Source: Rhizomys pruinosus
Lineage: Eukaryota; Chordata; Mammalia; Rodentia; Spalacidae
NCBI GenBank assembly: GCA_009823505.1
Contig: VZQC01009973.1
Location: forward strand, 484,866 to 548,865
Length of the DNA: 64,000 nucleotides
Direction: 5' to 3'
Shown: piece after piece, positions 35,051-45,550 of the stretch
How the letters are laid out: the number at the start of each line of letters is the position of its first letter
How positions within the stretch are numbered: position 1 is the stretch's first letter
Made by a program: the position numbers and the translations under genes
Notes under the pieces: generated by a model
The model's input: the letters and a program-made list of their open reading frames with translations, nothing else
The model's database searches: none
What the model was told of the DNA's origin: nothing

Positions 35051-37393
35051 GAGAAAGCAAGAACAATCATAACTGAGTAAATACAGACCTCGACCAAAAA
35101 TGCCAATAAAAAATATGTTAAAAGGATTCAGCAGATTTCAATCAATAATAACCTTAAATACTAAAAGTCTGAACTCCCCAATCAAAAGGCATAGACTGGG
35201 AAAATGGATTAGGAAACTGAATCCTTCTATATGCTGTCTACAAAAATCCCATCTCACCCACAAAGACAGACACCACTTTAGAGTGAAAGGATGAAAAGCA
35301 AATATTGCAAGCAAATGGTACCAAGAAACAAGCCAGAGTGGCTATTCTAATATCAGACAAAATTGTTCTCAAAGTAAAATTAATCAGAAGAGAAAAAGAG
35401 GGCCATTATATCCTTGTCAAAGGAACAATAAAACATGAAGACTTCACAATCCTAAATGTCTATGCACCAAACTCTCATGCACTTAACTTTATAAACACTA
35501 CTCTACAGGACCTCAAGACACAGATTAATCCTAGCACATGAATAGTGGGGGGCTTCAACACCCCAGTGAGCCCCTTGGTAGATCAACGGGACAAAAAATA
35601 AACAGGGTGACATCAGAACTGAATAAAACTCTCCAACAAATGGACCTCGCAGACATCTACAGAATATTCCACCCAAAGAACAGAGAATATACTTTCTACT
35701 CAGCATTTCACAGAACAGTATCCAAAATCGACTACATACTTGGGCACAAAGGAACCTCTACAAATAAAAAAGGATAGAAATCATTCCGTGCATTCTATCA
35801 GACCATAATAAAGCACAATATGAACACCAGAATAAGTCCAACTAGCTATAAGAATACACGGAGACTAAACAACGGAATCCTGAATAATGAATGGGACAGG
35901 GAAGAAATAAAGAGTGAAGTAAAAGAATTCATGGAACTGAAAGAAAGAGACAATACAGCACAGCAAAAACCTGTGGGATACTTTAAAACCAGTCTTGAGA
36001 GGGAAATTTATAGCCCTAAGTGCCTAACTCAAAAAACAACAAAAAAAAAAAAAAAAAAAAAAAACAGAAATGGAACAAATAATTTACCTAACACTGCAGC
36101 CAAAAGCACTTGGCAACAGCAAATGAACCCTAATCCCAAAAGACAGGAAGAAATAACCAAAAATCAAAGCAGAAACAAAGAAAATAATACATAAAATCAA
36201 TGAATCTAAAAGCAGGTTCTTTGAAAATATAAACAAAAGACATAAACTTCTAGCCCAGTTAACAAAAAAAACAGAGTGCAACTCCAAATTAGTAGTATTT
36301 TTGATGAACGGGAACCATCATAATAGATAAAGAAAATTGAAGAAAATCGTACAGGAATACTTCCAAAACATATACTCACTAAATTTGAAAACCTAAGAGA
36401 AATGGATGAAAAATTGGAATCCTGGAAACCAACAAAGCTTAACCAAGAAGAGACTTACAGTTTGAACAGACCCATGATATTGGAGGAATTTGAAGATGAA
36501 ATTAAAAACCTCCCAACTAAAATAAAGCCCCGGTCCATATGGATTCATGGTAGAATTATAAAAACCATTAAAGAGGTCCTACAACTCTTGCTACTCAAAC
36601 TGTTCAGAAGGATACAGACAGAGACAATTCTCCCAAACTCCTTCTATGAAGCAAGCATCACTCTAATACCAAAACCAGGCAAAGATACAAGCAAAAAAGA
36701 AAGCTATAGACCCATCTCACTAATGAACATAGATGCAAAAATTCTCACCAAAATACTTGCAAATCGCATACAGACTAACATCAAAAATAGCATCAATCAT
36801 AATCAAGCTGGTTTCATACCAGAGATGCAAGGTTGATTCAACACATGAAGTCAATAACTATCATAAAACACATAAATGGACTTAAAGACAAAAACCATAT
36901 TATCATCTCAATTGATGCACAAAAAGCCTTTGACAAGATCCAGCATTCCTTCATGTTTAAAGTCCTAGAGGGAACTAGACTGAAGGAAACATTTCTCAGC
37001 ACAATCAAAGCCATATATAGCAAACATCCTGCCAATGTCATACTTAATGGAGAAAAATTGGAAGCATTTAAGCACTTAAAGGTGGGAGCCAAGCAAGGCT
37101 AAGCCTTATCGCCACCCTTTTCAACATAGTGCTTAAAACACCTTCTCGGGCAATAAGACAAGAGAAGGAAATTATGGAGCACTAATCTGAAAAGAAGAAT
37201 TTAAGCTATCCCTTTTTGCAGATGATATAATAGTTTACCTAAGGGATGCTAAAAACTCCAACAGAAAACTTCTAGAAACAAATAAGAGTTTTAGTAATGT
37301 GGCGGGCTACAAAATTAACCTAGAAAAATCAGTAGTCTTTCTTTACACAAACAATAAACTAGTGGAGAAGGAATATAAGAAGAATTTCCCTGC

Positions 37394-37545
37394 CAAGCGT
37401 GGTGGTGCAGGCCTTTAATGCCAGCACTTGGGAAGCAGAGGCAGGCGGATCTCTCTGAGTTTAAGGCCAGTCTGGTATACAGAAGGAGCTGCAGGCCAGC
37501 TGGGACTAAAGGGAGAGCCTCCCTCAAAAAGACCAAAAAATACAT
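37394..37545 (+). mobile_element. B1 SINE inserted in L1 ORF2
   Basis: Near full-length B1 (ccaagcgtggtggtgcaggc, ggcaggcggatctctctgag, gggactaaagggagagcctc, then A-rich). The imperfect duplication ataagaagaatttccc on the left and cataaagaagttccc on the right flanks it. It is younger than the host L1. Confidence 0.93.
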
Positions 37546-38523
37546 AAAGAAGTTCCCACTCACAATAGCCTCAAAAATACTAAGATGCCTGGGAACAAAC
37601 ATAACCAAAGACACCAAAGAACTCTACAACAACAATTTTAAACCCCTGATGAAAGAGATTGAAAATGACATCAAAAGATGGAAAGACTTCCCATGCTCAT
37701 GGATTGGGAAAATTAATATAGTAAAAATGTCCATTTTACTCAAATTGATATACAGATTCAATGCAATCCCAATCAAATTCCCTATAAGCTTCTTCACAGA
37801 CTTCAAAAAAATCCTTAAATTCATATGGAAAAACAAAAGACCCCGAGTAGCTAAAGCAACCCTGAGTAAAAAATGCATTACAGGGGGATTACTCTACCAG
37901 ACTTCAAACCATATTACAGGGCCATAGTCAAAAAGACATCCTGGTACTGGCAAAAAACAGACTCATTGACTAATCATACAAAATTGAAGATCCAAACTTG
38001 AGCTCATACAATTTCAGCCACCTCATATTTGACAAAGGTGCAAAAAATCCTCCGTGGAGGAAGGATAGCATCTTCAGAAAATGGTGCTGGCAAAATTGGA
38101 TCATCATTTATAGAAGAACAAAATTAAACATCTACCTCTCACCCTGTACAAAAATAAACTCCAAGTGGATCAAAGATCTCAATGTGAAGCCTGAAACCCT
38201 GAAGGTAATAGAAGAAAATGTTGGCAACAACCTACAGGACATAGGCATAGGAAAAGACTTTCTAAATCAGACAGCAGCTGCACAGGAAGTAAGGTCAACA
38301 GTTGGCCAATGGGTCCTCATCAAACTCAAAGTTTCTGTACAGTGAAAGAAACAATCAAAGACGTGAAGAGAAAACCCATAGAGTGGTAGGAAATCTTTAC
38401 CAGTGATACATCTGACAGAGCATTAACATCAAGTATATATAACCTACTAAAAACAAGGAAGTAAAGACAACAAATGACCTACTTAAAAGATGGAGTAAAG
38501 AGCTGAACTGAGACTTCACCAGT

Positions 38524-38690
38524 GAGGAATTAAATGTGGCTGAGGAAATAAAGGTGGCTGAGTAATTAAAGGTGGCTGAGGAATTAAAGGTGGCTGAGGA
38601 ATTAAAGGTGGCTGAGGAATTAAAGGTGGCTGAGGAATTAAAGGTGGCTAAGGAATTAAAGGTGGCTGAGGAATTAAAGGTGGCTGAAAA
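38524..38690 (+). repeat. 18-bp minisatellite (9 units) within L1 ORF2
   Basis: Nine head-to-tail units of gaggaattaaaggtggct at an exact 18-bp period (gtggct at 38536 and every 18 bases to 38680). The unit encodes six residues (Glu-Glu-Leu-Lys-Val-Ala), so the expansion keeps frame. The other L1 at 63.1 kb has one equivalent unit at 63119-63136, so eight units were gained in this copy or its source element. Confidence 0.96.
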
Positions 38691-38930
38691 ACATCTTAAA
38701 AAGTGTTCAACATCATTAATAATTGAGGAAGTGCAAATTAAAACCACTCTCAGATATTATCTCACTCCAGTACCACTAGCTAACAAAAAAAAAAAAGACG
38801 CCAGATGCTGAAGAGGTTATGGAGAAAGGGGAACACTCATCTTCTGCTGGTGGGAATGTAAACTTGTACAACCACTATGGAATGCAGTGTGGAGAACCCT
38901 TTAAATACACCAAATGAGCCTACCATCTGA

Positions 38931-39667
38931 CCCAGCCATACCACTCCTGGGTATATACCCACAAGAATCATCTTACCACAAAGGTACATTCACATCCATG
39001 TTTATTGCAGCTCTCTTCACAAAAGCAAAGAGCTGGAACCAACCCAAATGCCCCTCAACAGAGGAGTGGATGACAAAAATGTCATACATCTACACAATGG
39101 ATTACTTATTCCGAGGTAAAGAAAGATGACATTATGAACTTTGCAGGTAAATGGATGGAGCTTGAAGCCATTATGCTAAGTCAAGTAACTCAGTCCTAGA
39201 AAAACAAATGGCATATTGTTTCCCTCATTTGCTTATGCTAACACCAAATCCTGGATGAAAGGCAAGCTGAATGTCATTATTGTTATATTTCTGTTTATCT
39301 GAAAGAAAATATGTTGTTATAATGTAAATCTCTCAACAGGGTCTAGAATCTACCCATCACTTATTTTCAGACTTTGTTATTACTGTATATGGGTGGAGAG
39401 CTTGTTTCCATATCTTAGAGTAATATAAAATTAATGGGGGAAAATGTGAATTCCTCAGCATAAGAAAAAGACTGAGAGAATGATGCAGGACACTTATGGC
39501 AGAATGCATTATCTGGGGTGGGGGAAGGAAAAAGGGAATATGACTAAACTGAATTGAAAAATGATGTCTGAAATACACAAATCATCAATAAAAGAAAGTA
39601 CTTAAAAATAAAAAAATAAAATAAAATTTGACATCAAAATAAAAATAAAGAAAAATAAATGGAGTAC
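38931..39667 (+). mobile_element. L1 ORF2 end, 3' UTR and A-rich tail
   Basis: ORF2 end words (cacaatggattacttattcc; aagccattatgctaagtcaa), then a 3' UTR with a GGGG-rich stretch (about 39515-39530), gaaaaatgatgtctgaaata and catcaataaaag, and an interrupted A-rich tail to 39667. No separate AATAAA stands out, though aataaa occurs inside catcaataaaag. Confidence 0.88.
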
Positions 39668-39689
39668 CAAATATTGCAGAGTGGTTGTT

Positions 39690-40070
39690 CTGGAAGTGCA
39701 GATTAATCAGAAGGAGAAAAAAAATCTGCAGTGCATGACAGGTGAACATAGATTTCCTTCATGAGCCTTCTTGTGCAAATATGGATGTTAAAATAATTTC
39801 TGCTCTGGGTTCAGTAATAAATCAAGACGACCCTAGAAAAATTGTTACATAATTTGAAATCATGTATAACTTACAAATGATTATGAACAAGTAGATATCA
39901 AAAGTGCTTTTGACAGAGTTTAAGAAATAAGTGAGAAACATGGCTTTCACCCTTGGTGGAAAAGGAATCCTTGATGAATCTTATCTAATTTGTCCATGGG
40001 ATGTAGAATTATGGTGAATATGTAGAAAAATGGTGAATTTAGATACTTCGACAAAAGTAATTTTTTAAAA
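39690..40070. other. No gene recognised
   Basis: AT-rich flank of the L1, with no coding or named repeat features. Confidence 0.5.
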
Positions 40071-40075
40071 AAAGT

Positions 40076-40228
40076 TTTGAGCTGTGCGTCATTGAGCATG
40101 CCTTTAATCCCAGCACTAGGGAGGCAGAGGCAATCGGATCTCTGAGTTGAAGGCCGTCCTGCTCTACATAGGGAGCTCCAGGCCAGCTAAGACTAAAGGA
40201 AGGCCCTGTCTCAAAAGTACCAAAATTA
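40076..40228 (+). mobile_element. B1 SINE
   Basis: gcctttaatcccagcactag, ggaggcagaggcaatcggat, ctccaggccagctaagacta and aggccctgtctcaaaagtac. Good match, plus strand. Confidence 0.92.
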
Positions 40229-40384
40229 AAGATTAGAAAGTTTGGAATACACAGACTAAATTGTCTTTACTAGTTATAGCCACTAGGAAAAGAAACACAT
40301 ATAGGAAGGAAATATTTTTATGAGAGGAAAAAAAACACAATTGGAAAACTGCCAGTGCCTCTGTTTGAAAACAAAAACAAAAAA

Positions 40385-40530
40385 TACAAAGCTGGTGTGG
40401 TGGTACACACCTGTAATCCCAGTACTCTGGAGTCAGAGGCAGGTGGGTCTCTGTAAGTTAAAGGCCTACTTGGTCTAAATATCGAGTTCCAGGACAGTGG
40501 GGGCTACAGGAAGACCCTGTCTCAAAAAGA
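40385..40530 (+). mobile_element. B1 SINE
   Basis: gctggtgtggtggtacacac, ctgtaatcccagtactctgg, aggcaggtgggtctctgtaa and aagaccctgtctcaaaaaga. Its tail has grown into an AAT repeat. Confidence 0.93.
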
Positions 40531-40531
40531 C

Positions 40532-40575
<44 letters not shown>

Positions 40576-40578
40576 TAA
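40531..40578. repeat. (AAT)n microsatellite
   Basis: About 15 trinucleotide units arising at the B1 tail. Confidence 0.96.
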
Positions 40579-42710
40579 TAAATTGGAAACAACAGCAAAA
40601 TTGTGGCTGGAAGAACTTGCTGCATGATTATGCATAGATTCAGTGAACTATCTCAGAAGAAATATGACTAGCTTATACTAAAGGAATCTTGCAGCAAGGA
40701 AAAGTGAAAGAAATCTGCCAGATATTTGGCATTTTATGACCAGACGTAACCAATGGTTACCCAAAGCTTGAGTCTACCAACAAGCTCTAGACTTTTTGTT
40801 TTATAAGCTCTCAAAAAACAGAAGCGAAAAATGAGTTAGGTTCTCTGAGAGACAGGAAGCTGGTAATGCTGGATTCTCCATGGTCTCAGAAGACAGATCA
40901 TGATAAAAAGTATTATTTTGCTATCAAAACTTAAATGACATGACTACGTTTAATCTCTTACTTGCATTCTTGTCTTTCCTAACTTTGAAGTTATAATATC
41001 TGCTTTAAGTCTGTTCCACCATTTTTTTTTTTGGAGGCAAATATTTTATTTCCCAGTTTCACCAGTCTGTCTATAAGCAATATTTTATCTTCTAATGTAC
41101 TACTCGCAAGGTTTCACCCATAGCTAATATAATGGTTTGGAAGATGATATGTGGGGCTACATGAGCTGATTATATTCAAATCACATTACAGTTAATTCTG
41201 GAACAGGTTAACAATTTAGGACATATGTGTTATGATATGTGATGTCACATAGCTTCAATCCTACCCCTCATAAGTCTTAACAAGTGGATGTCTTAGTTCA
41301 GGTGATCATGAGTGTATTAGCAAGACTTTTATTTTTAAAATATTTAGGGGAATTCTATTGATTGAATGCATTTTGAATACAGTAATGTCATGTATTTGAT
41401 CATAGAAACCAGAGTAAATGATGTTGTGTACTCAATTAAAGCCTGTAATAAACTGGATTATTACACTGTAGAAATCGGGGAAGTAAATGGGCTGTTTGAA
41501 TGCTATATCTTAAAGAATGTAGACCCAGGGTAAACACACAGGGAAGATTCCTTGTGCTATTGGAAAAATAGATGAGAATAATTTCATAAGCAATCAACTC
41601 CACAGGTTTCAAGAGATCAACAGAAGGAAATATAAATACATGTTGCAGATATTATGTTAGAAAGATGTTTCAATATGACAAATCAGTACAATGGTAGATT
41701 TGTAGCTAAAAGAAAAAATTGATGACTGACATAAGTGTACTACATTATAAACTTGATATAATAGATATCATATGTTTCCGGACACAAAGTGCTAGCAATC
41801 TTTAAGTCCCACATATCTAAGAAAATACCTGGAAACTTAAGATTTGGATTTAACATTGGCAAAGTCTATGATTCAACAGACTTATTAAGTTAATGTTAAA
41901 AAAATCAAAAGTGATGAGAATTATTCAAGAAGAACACTGTTTACTGTTTTCTATATTTATGTTTTAGTGCACTATAGCTTGAAAAGATAAAGCGGTTTCT
42001 TAGGTTTGTTACACTCTAACCATAATTAAGAAAATGTAAAAGTTTTTACTGTTACATAGATTATCAAATGTCCTACAAAAGCCCAATTGTTGAAGTATTG
42101 GTCATCATTCAGTGAAATTACTGCAAGTTGGGAAGCTTTAGGAGGTAGGGCCTACTAGAAAGAAGTCAGGTCTTTGAGAATATGGTCTCCAGGGAAATAT
42201 GTGGATCCCACAGAATTTCAATATATTAACTACCTTGAGGTGATATTCCACCTTAGCAACATATTTCCACTGTGGTGCACTGATCTACCAAATATTCAAA
42301 GTAACAAGGTCAGGACAATTGGCCATGGACTGAAATTTCTGAAACACTAGTATAAACTAACTGTGTTCTCTTGACAAAGTCCAGTAATTTGTCACAGTAA
42401 TAGATACCTAAAACATAGTTACCCCCAAATTTGACAAGTTTCCCTGAGTAAATGGTGTTTAACATTTTTTCCTAGAATCACTGAACACAGAATTATTTTT
42501 GGAAAAAGCACCAAATATACTTGATAAATTTATAATTCTATATAACTAAAACAACATTAGAATTAATCCATTGAAGATTGTGGTTTTCCTTCAATGTAAT
42601 ATTGAAAATAACAGGATTCAGCATTGAGTACATTAGAGTCATTCCATAGCTTCGTGATGGTATCTGAGCCTTTGGAGGAGAGGGTGTGATATAGGTGTCC
42701 CACTTAAGGT
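40579..42710. other. AT-rich, no gene
   Basis: About 2.1 kb. I see no recognisable repeat or coding sequence and no frame with domain features. Confidence 0.55.
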
Positions 42711-42711
42711 T

Positions 42712-42749
<38 letters not shown>
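42711..42749. repeat. (ATT)n microsatellite
   Basis: About 12 units of ATT. Confidence 0.96.
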
Positions 42750-42750
<1 letters not shown>

Positions 42751-43948
42751 GTTGTGGATATCTGTGTTAACTGCCTTCTACTTCAAGAAAAACATTGTCT
42801 GGTGAGGTGTGAGAGATGCTCTAATTTTTGAGTATAACAATTCAATAAAAAGTAGTTTTAATACTATTTCCATTTAGGAGAATAATCATAGTAGCTTCTC
42901 CCTTGTGACTTGTGACTGTATATCCACAGGATCTTGCCCTGAGAACAGCACAAGCTATGAGCACTGTCCTGTGAAGCAGAACATAAAAGCAACCAGAAAG
43001 TAGTTGGTTACTTGCATAACATTTTTACCACTATTGTACCAGTGAGCATATATTTCCAGGCCAGTCATTTTTGGATCTCATAGGGTTTGGAACTGTTTAA
43101 AGCTGCTGATTACTTTATTCTTCCAGTAGTATATATAGCACTTTCCAGCACTATGAAATCTATGAAGTAGAAATGAATATTTGAGACCATGTCTGAAACA
43201 AACAAACAAACAAACAAACAACAAAAAGAGAAAGAAATGAATATTTGAAGTCAGTACCACCTTGATTTCACAATAGTACTATGATTTGTATATGTCCTAT
43301 CTTCAGTACGTGGGTCTTACTGTCTTTTGATAGAGGACAACCAAGAGTACTGGCAATAGCTAATATTGTCTAAGTGTGTATGAGATCCTCCTGGTCAATA
43401 TCTAACAAAATAAAGAAACTATTCTTGGCATTGGCCTATTAATTTGTTATCCTATTGTGTCTTGTAAGGTCATTATATCCCATTTGCAAGATAATTACAC
43501 CAAGAATCCTCAAAGGCTCTTCATCCCTGGTTATTAAGGAAACACTCCTTTTCTCTCCCTATAATCTCCTCTGCCTGGCGTAGAAGATGCCTTTCTTCAC
43601 CTCAAGCCAGCTCTGAGAAACTCGCTGGTCTTTCAGGCCTCCTCCTTCCATCTGTCAGGCCTGAGTGTATATATATATATATATATATATATANTGCTGC
43701 TGATTCCCTCACTGATGTCAGAACTAGCATTTCCAGGCTTTTTTCATTAACTTAGGACTAGCAGCTCTTCAGGAGCCTTCCAGGTTTGGGGCACCAGATT
43801 GGGACTGCTCAGGAACCCAGCCACAAAGAATGAGCAAATTCCAGGTTCTGGGTCTCTCAGATGTGGTTCAGCTGTTGGTAATATTTTGAAGTAAGCTAAT
43901 TTAATAAATTATATATATATTGACTTCGCTAGAGTGTCAAAACAAGTA

Positions 43949-43991
<43 letters not shown>

Positions 43992-44159
43992 AATTCAAAG
44001 CTAGCATTTATATATGAGAAAGAATATTCGATGTTTCCCTTTCTGCATCTGGATTAAATCATTGTGGATGGCTCTTTTGACTTCCATTGTTTATCCAGTC
44101 AAGCATTTGTTCTCATTTTTTTAAAAAAAAGGCTATCAAGATAAAATGATAGTTTTTTT
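42750..44159. other. No gene; several short simple repeats
   Basis: Contains (AAAC)n at about 43196-43220, (TA)n at 43667-43693 ending at an unresolved base (43694), and (AT)n at about 43951-43984. Otherwise unassigned. The (AAAC)n follows a short B1-like phrase (tgagaccatgtctgaaac) and may be the tail of a decayed SINE. Confidence 0.6.
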
Positions 44160-44164
44160 AGAAT

Positions 44165-44395
44165 CTCTTTTTAAATACTTATTTATTATTGTCATTTTCT
44201 GTGTATGAGTTTAAGGTCCACATGTATGGAAGTGCACATGTGTTATGCAAAGCCAGTGGAGTTTAGAAGAGGGCATTGGATTCTCCAGGAACTGGAGTTA
44301 TGGATGCCTTTTAGCCACCACATGGGTGCTAGGAATTGGTTAAGAGCAACTGCTGCTCTTAACCCCTGAGCGTATCACTCTCTGCACCTTTCTCC
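44165..44395 (-). mobile_element. B2-type SINE (−), diverged
   Basis: tttctgtgtatgagtttaag, atgtgttatgcaaagccagt, gcattggattctccaggaac, ccacatgggtgctaggaatt and ctgctgctcttaacccctga keep reverse-complement B2 order. Confidence 0.82.
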
Positions 44396-44399
44396 ACTT

Positions 44400-44990
44400 T
44401 ATAGAATCTTTTGAAAATATTTTTATTGATTTGAGAACTTTGTACAATGTATTTTGAACATATTACCATCCACTTCATGCTCTTTTACACTTATATTACA
44501 AAGCACACATGTTATGTCTTGTATCAGTAATTTTTATAGGTCTATTGATCAAGTTCTCTGATTGCTCTAGTCTGTGGGTCCATTCCCTTAAAATCTGGTG
44601 AATATACTAGGGAACCCAAATAAGAAAACAATTGCCGGTGTGGTAGTGGATGCCTTTAATCCTAGCACTTGGGAGGCAGAGGCAGGCAGATCTCTATGAG
44701 TTCAATTCCAGCCTGTTCTAGAGAGCGAATTCCAGGACAGGTTGTGCTCCAGGAAGACCCTGTCTTAAAAAGAAAAAAAAAGTAAAAGAAAAAGAAAACT
44801 TGAAAACATTCTTTTTCTGATACATATGAATTGTCAGTAAAACCTCCCCATCTGGAACACTTGTCTGATGCGGGTTTACACTTGTCTTGTGCATGCTGTC
44901 ACAAGTGCTATGAGGTCATGTGTGCAACTACTGTATGGTTTCCAGATAATAATGTCCTTGTATTCATCTAACACCTGTGGCTCCTACAAT
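44400..44990 (-). repeat. Interspersed repeat, same family as 10.7 and 21.4 kb, split by a B1
   Basis: tgatttgagaactttgtaca and cacttcatgctcttttacac (left part), then after the B1 the part with cttgtgcatgctgtcacaag, tgctatgaggtcatgtgtgc and aacacctgtggctcctacaa. The tgctgtcac followed by ttcatatg-type order recurs at 11055-11085 and 21695-21725. Probably an old retroposon 3' end. Confidence 0.6.
44630..44782 (+). mobile_element. B1 SINE
   Basis: cggtgtggtagtggatgcct, ttaatcctagcacttgggag and aagaccctgtcttaaaaaga. A clear plus-strand copy with an A-rich tail. Confidence 0.94.
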
Positions 44991-44994
44991 TTTC

Positions 44995-45550
44995 ATGCCG
45001 CATATTCTACACTGATCTCTGAACCTTGGGTGAAGTGGGTGTAATACTGTGTGCCCTGGCCCTGGAATTTGCATATCAAGGTCCTGAGATTGCTTTCCCA
45101 GAGTGCTCTGCACCATGAAAAAGCAGCTCCCAGGGACTGGGGTAATTTTTTGTAGGCTGGAGCTGGAGAACAAGTTGACAGTGTGAAGGAAATGACAGTT
45201 CCCTCCCAGCCCTAACTGGTGGCAGTTGTGGCACAGGTACTTGTCCCTAAGGTACCTTACCCCCTTTCCTGTGCCCATGTCCCATTCCCTAAGAGGAGAG
45301 CAAGTGTCTGGCATTCCCACCTCAGCTACTGCGACCTATGCCTGCTCAGCGACAACCTGATACTGAGCATGTTGATTCAGCGGGCTTCCCTTGACCGGCT
45401 CTGTGCCCCTTGAGGCCAGGAAAGCCTTGGCTATGCATCTCTGGCTGGCAGCCCTCCTGACCCTTGAAGGGTGGACCAGCCTCGCAGCCTACTGTCCTCC
45501 AGGTTAAAGGTGTCGGGGCTCTGCCCCAGAGTCCATCTTCCTGTCTCAAA
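44995..45550. other. GC-richer unidentified segment before the CSNK1A1 retrocopy
   Basis: Base composition rises clearly above the AT-rich surroundings. A minus-strand frame (44964-45320, 118 codons) has several Cys/His residues (CHNCH), and a plus-strand frame covers 45219-45413. I cannot assign either. The sequence may be CSNK1A1 5' UTR, part of another transcript, or older flank. Confidence 0.4.

Larger units (their letters stand above)
35118..38930 (+). pseudogene. L1 ORF2 remnant (endonuclease/reverse transcriptase)
   Basis: The endonuclease region (about 35150-35800) shows ICCLQKSHLT and SKIDYILGHK. The RT region includes LIPKPGKDTSKKESYRPISL (about 36670), [21 protein letters not shown] with the first catalytic Asp (about 36905) and LFADD with the catalytic Asp pair (about 37208). 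The C-terminal region shows QDIGIGKDFLNQ and [13 protein letters not shown]. The frame is broken by stops (for example at 35295 and 36834), by an A-run near 36040 and by the B1 at 37.4 kb. ORF2p nicks target DNA and primes cDNA from it. This copy is dead. Confidence 0.9.
33302..39667 (+). mobile_element. Full-length but inactive L1 LINE
   Basis: A 6.37-kb non-LTR retrotransposon with all expected parts in order: tandem-monomer 5' UTR, ORF1, ORF2 (endonuclease, reverse transcriptase, C-terminal domain), 3' UTR with purine-rich tract, and an A-rich tail. A candidate target-site duplication caaatatt (33294-33301 and 39668-39675), with further similarity outside it, marks both ends. ORF1 and ORF2 carry many stops and frameshifts, and a B1 SINE and a minisatellite expansion lie inside ORF2, so it cannot move. 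L1 normally encodes an RNA-binding chaperone (ORF1p) and an endonuclease/reverse transcriptase (ORF2p) that copy the element by target-primed reverse transcription. Confidence 0.9.

Noticed and set aside
38524..38690. CRISPR-like array
   Set aside because: 18-bp units directly abut without spacers, inside a rodent L1. It is a minisatellite.
44964..45320. Minus-strand 118-codon frame as a zinc-finger exon
   Set aside because: One CHNCH word without a complete metal-binding pattern, no splice-site or family match that I can support. Kept only as an unidentified segment.
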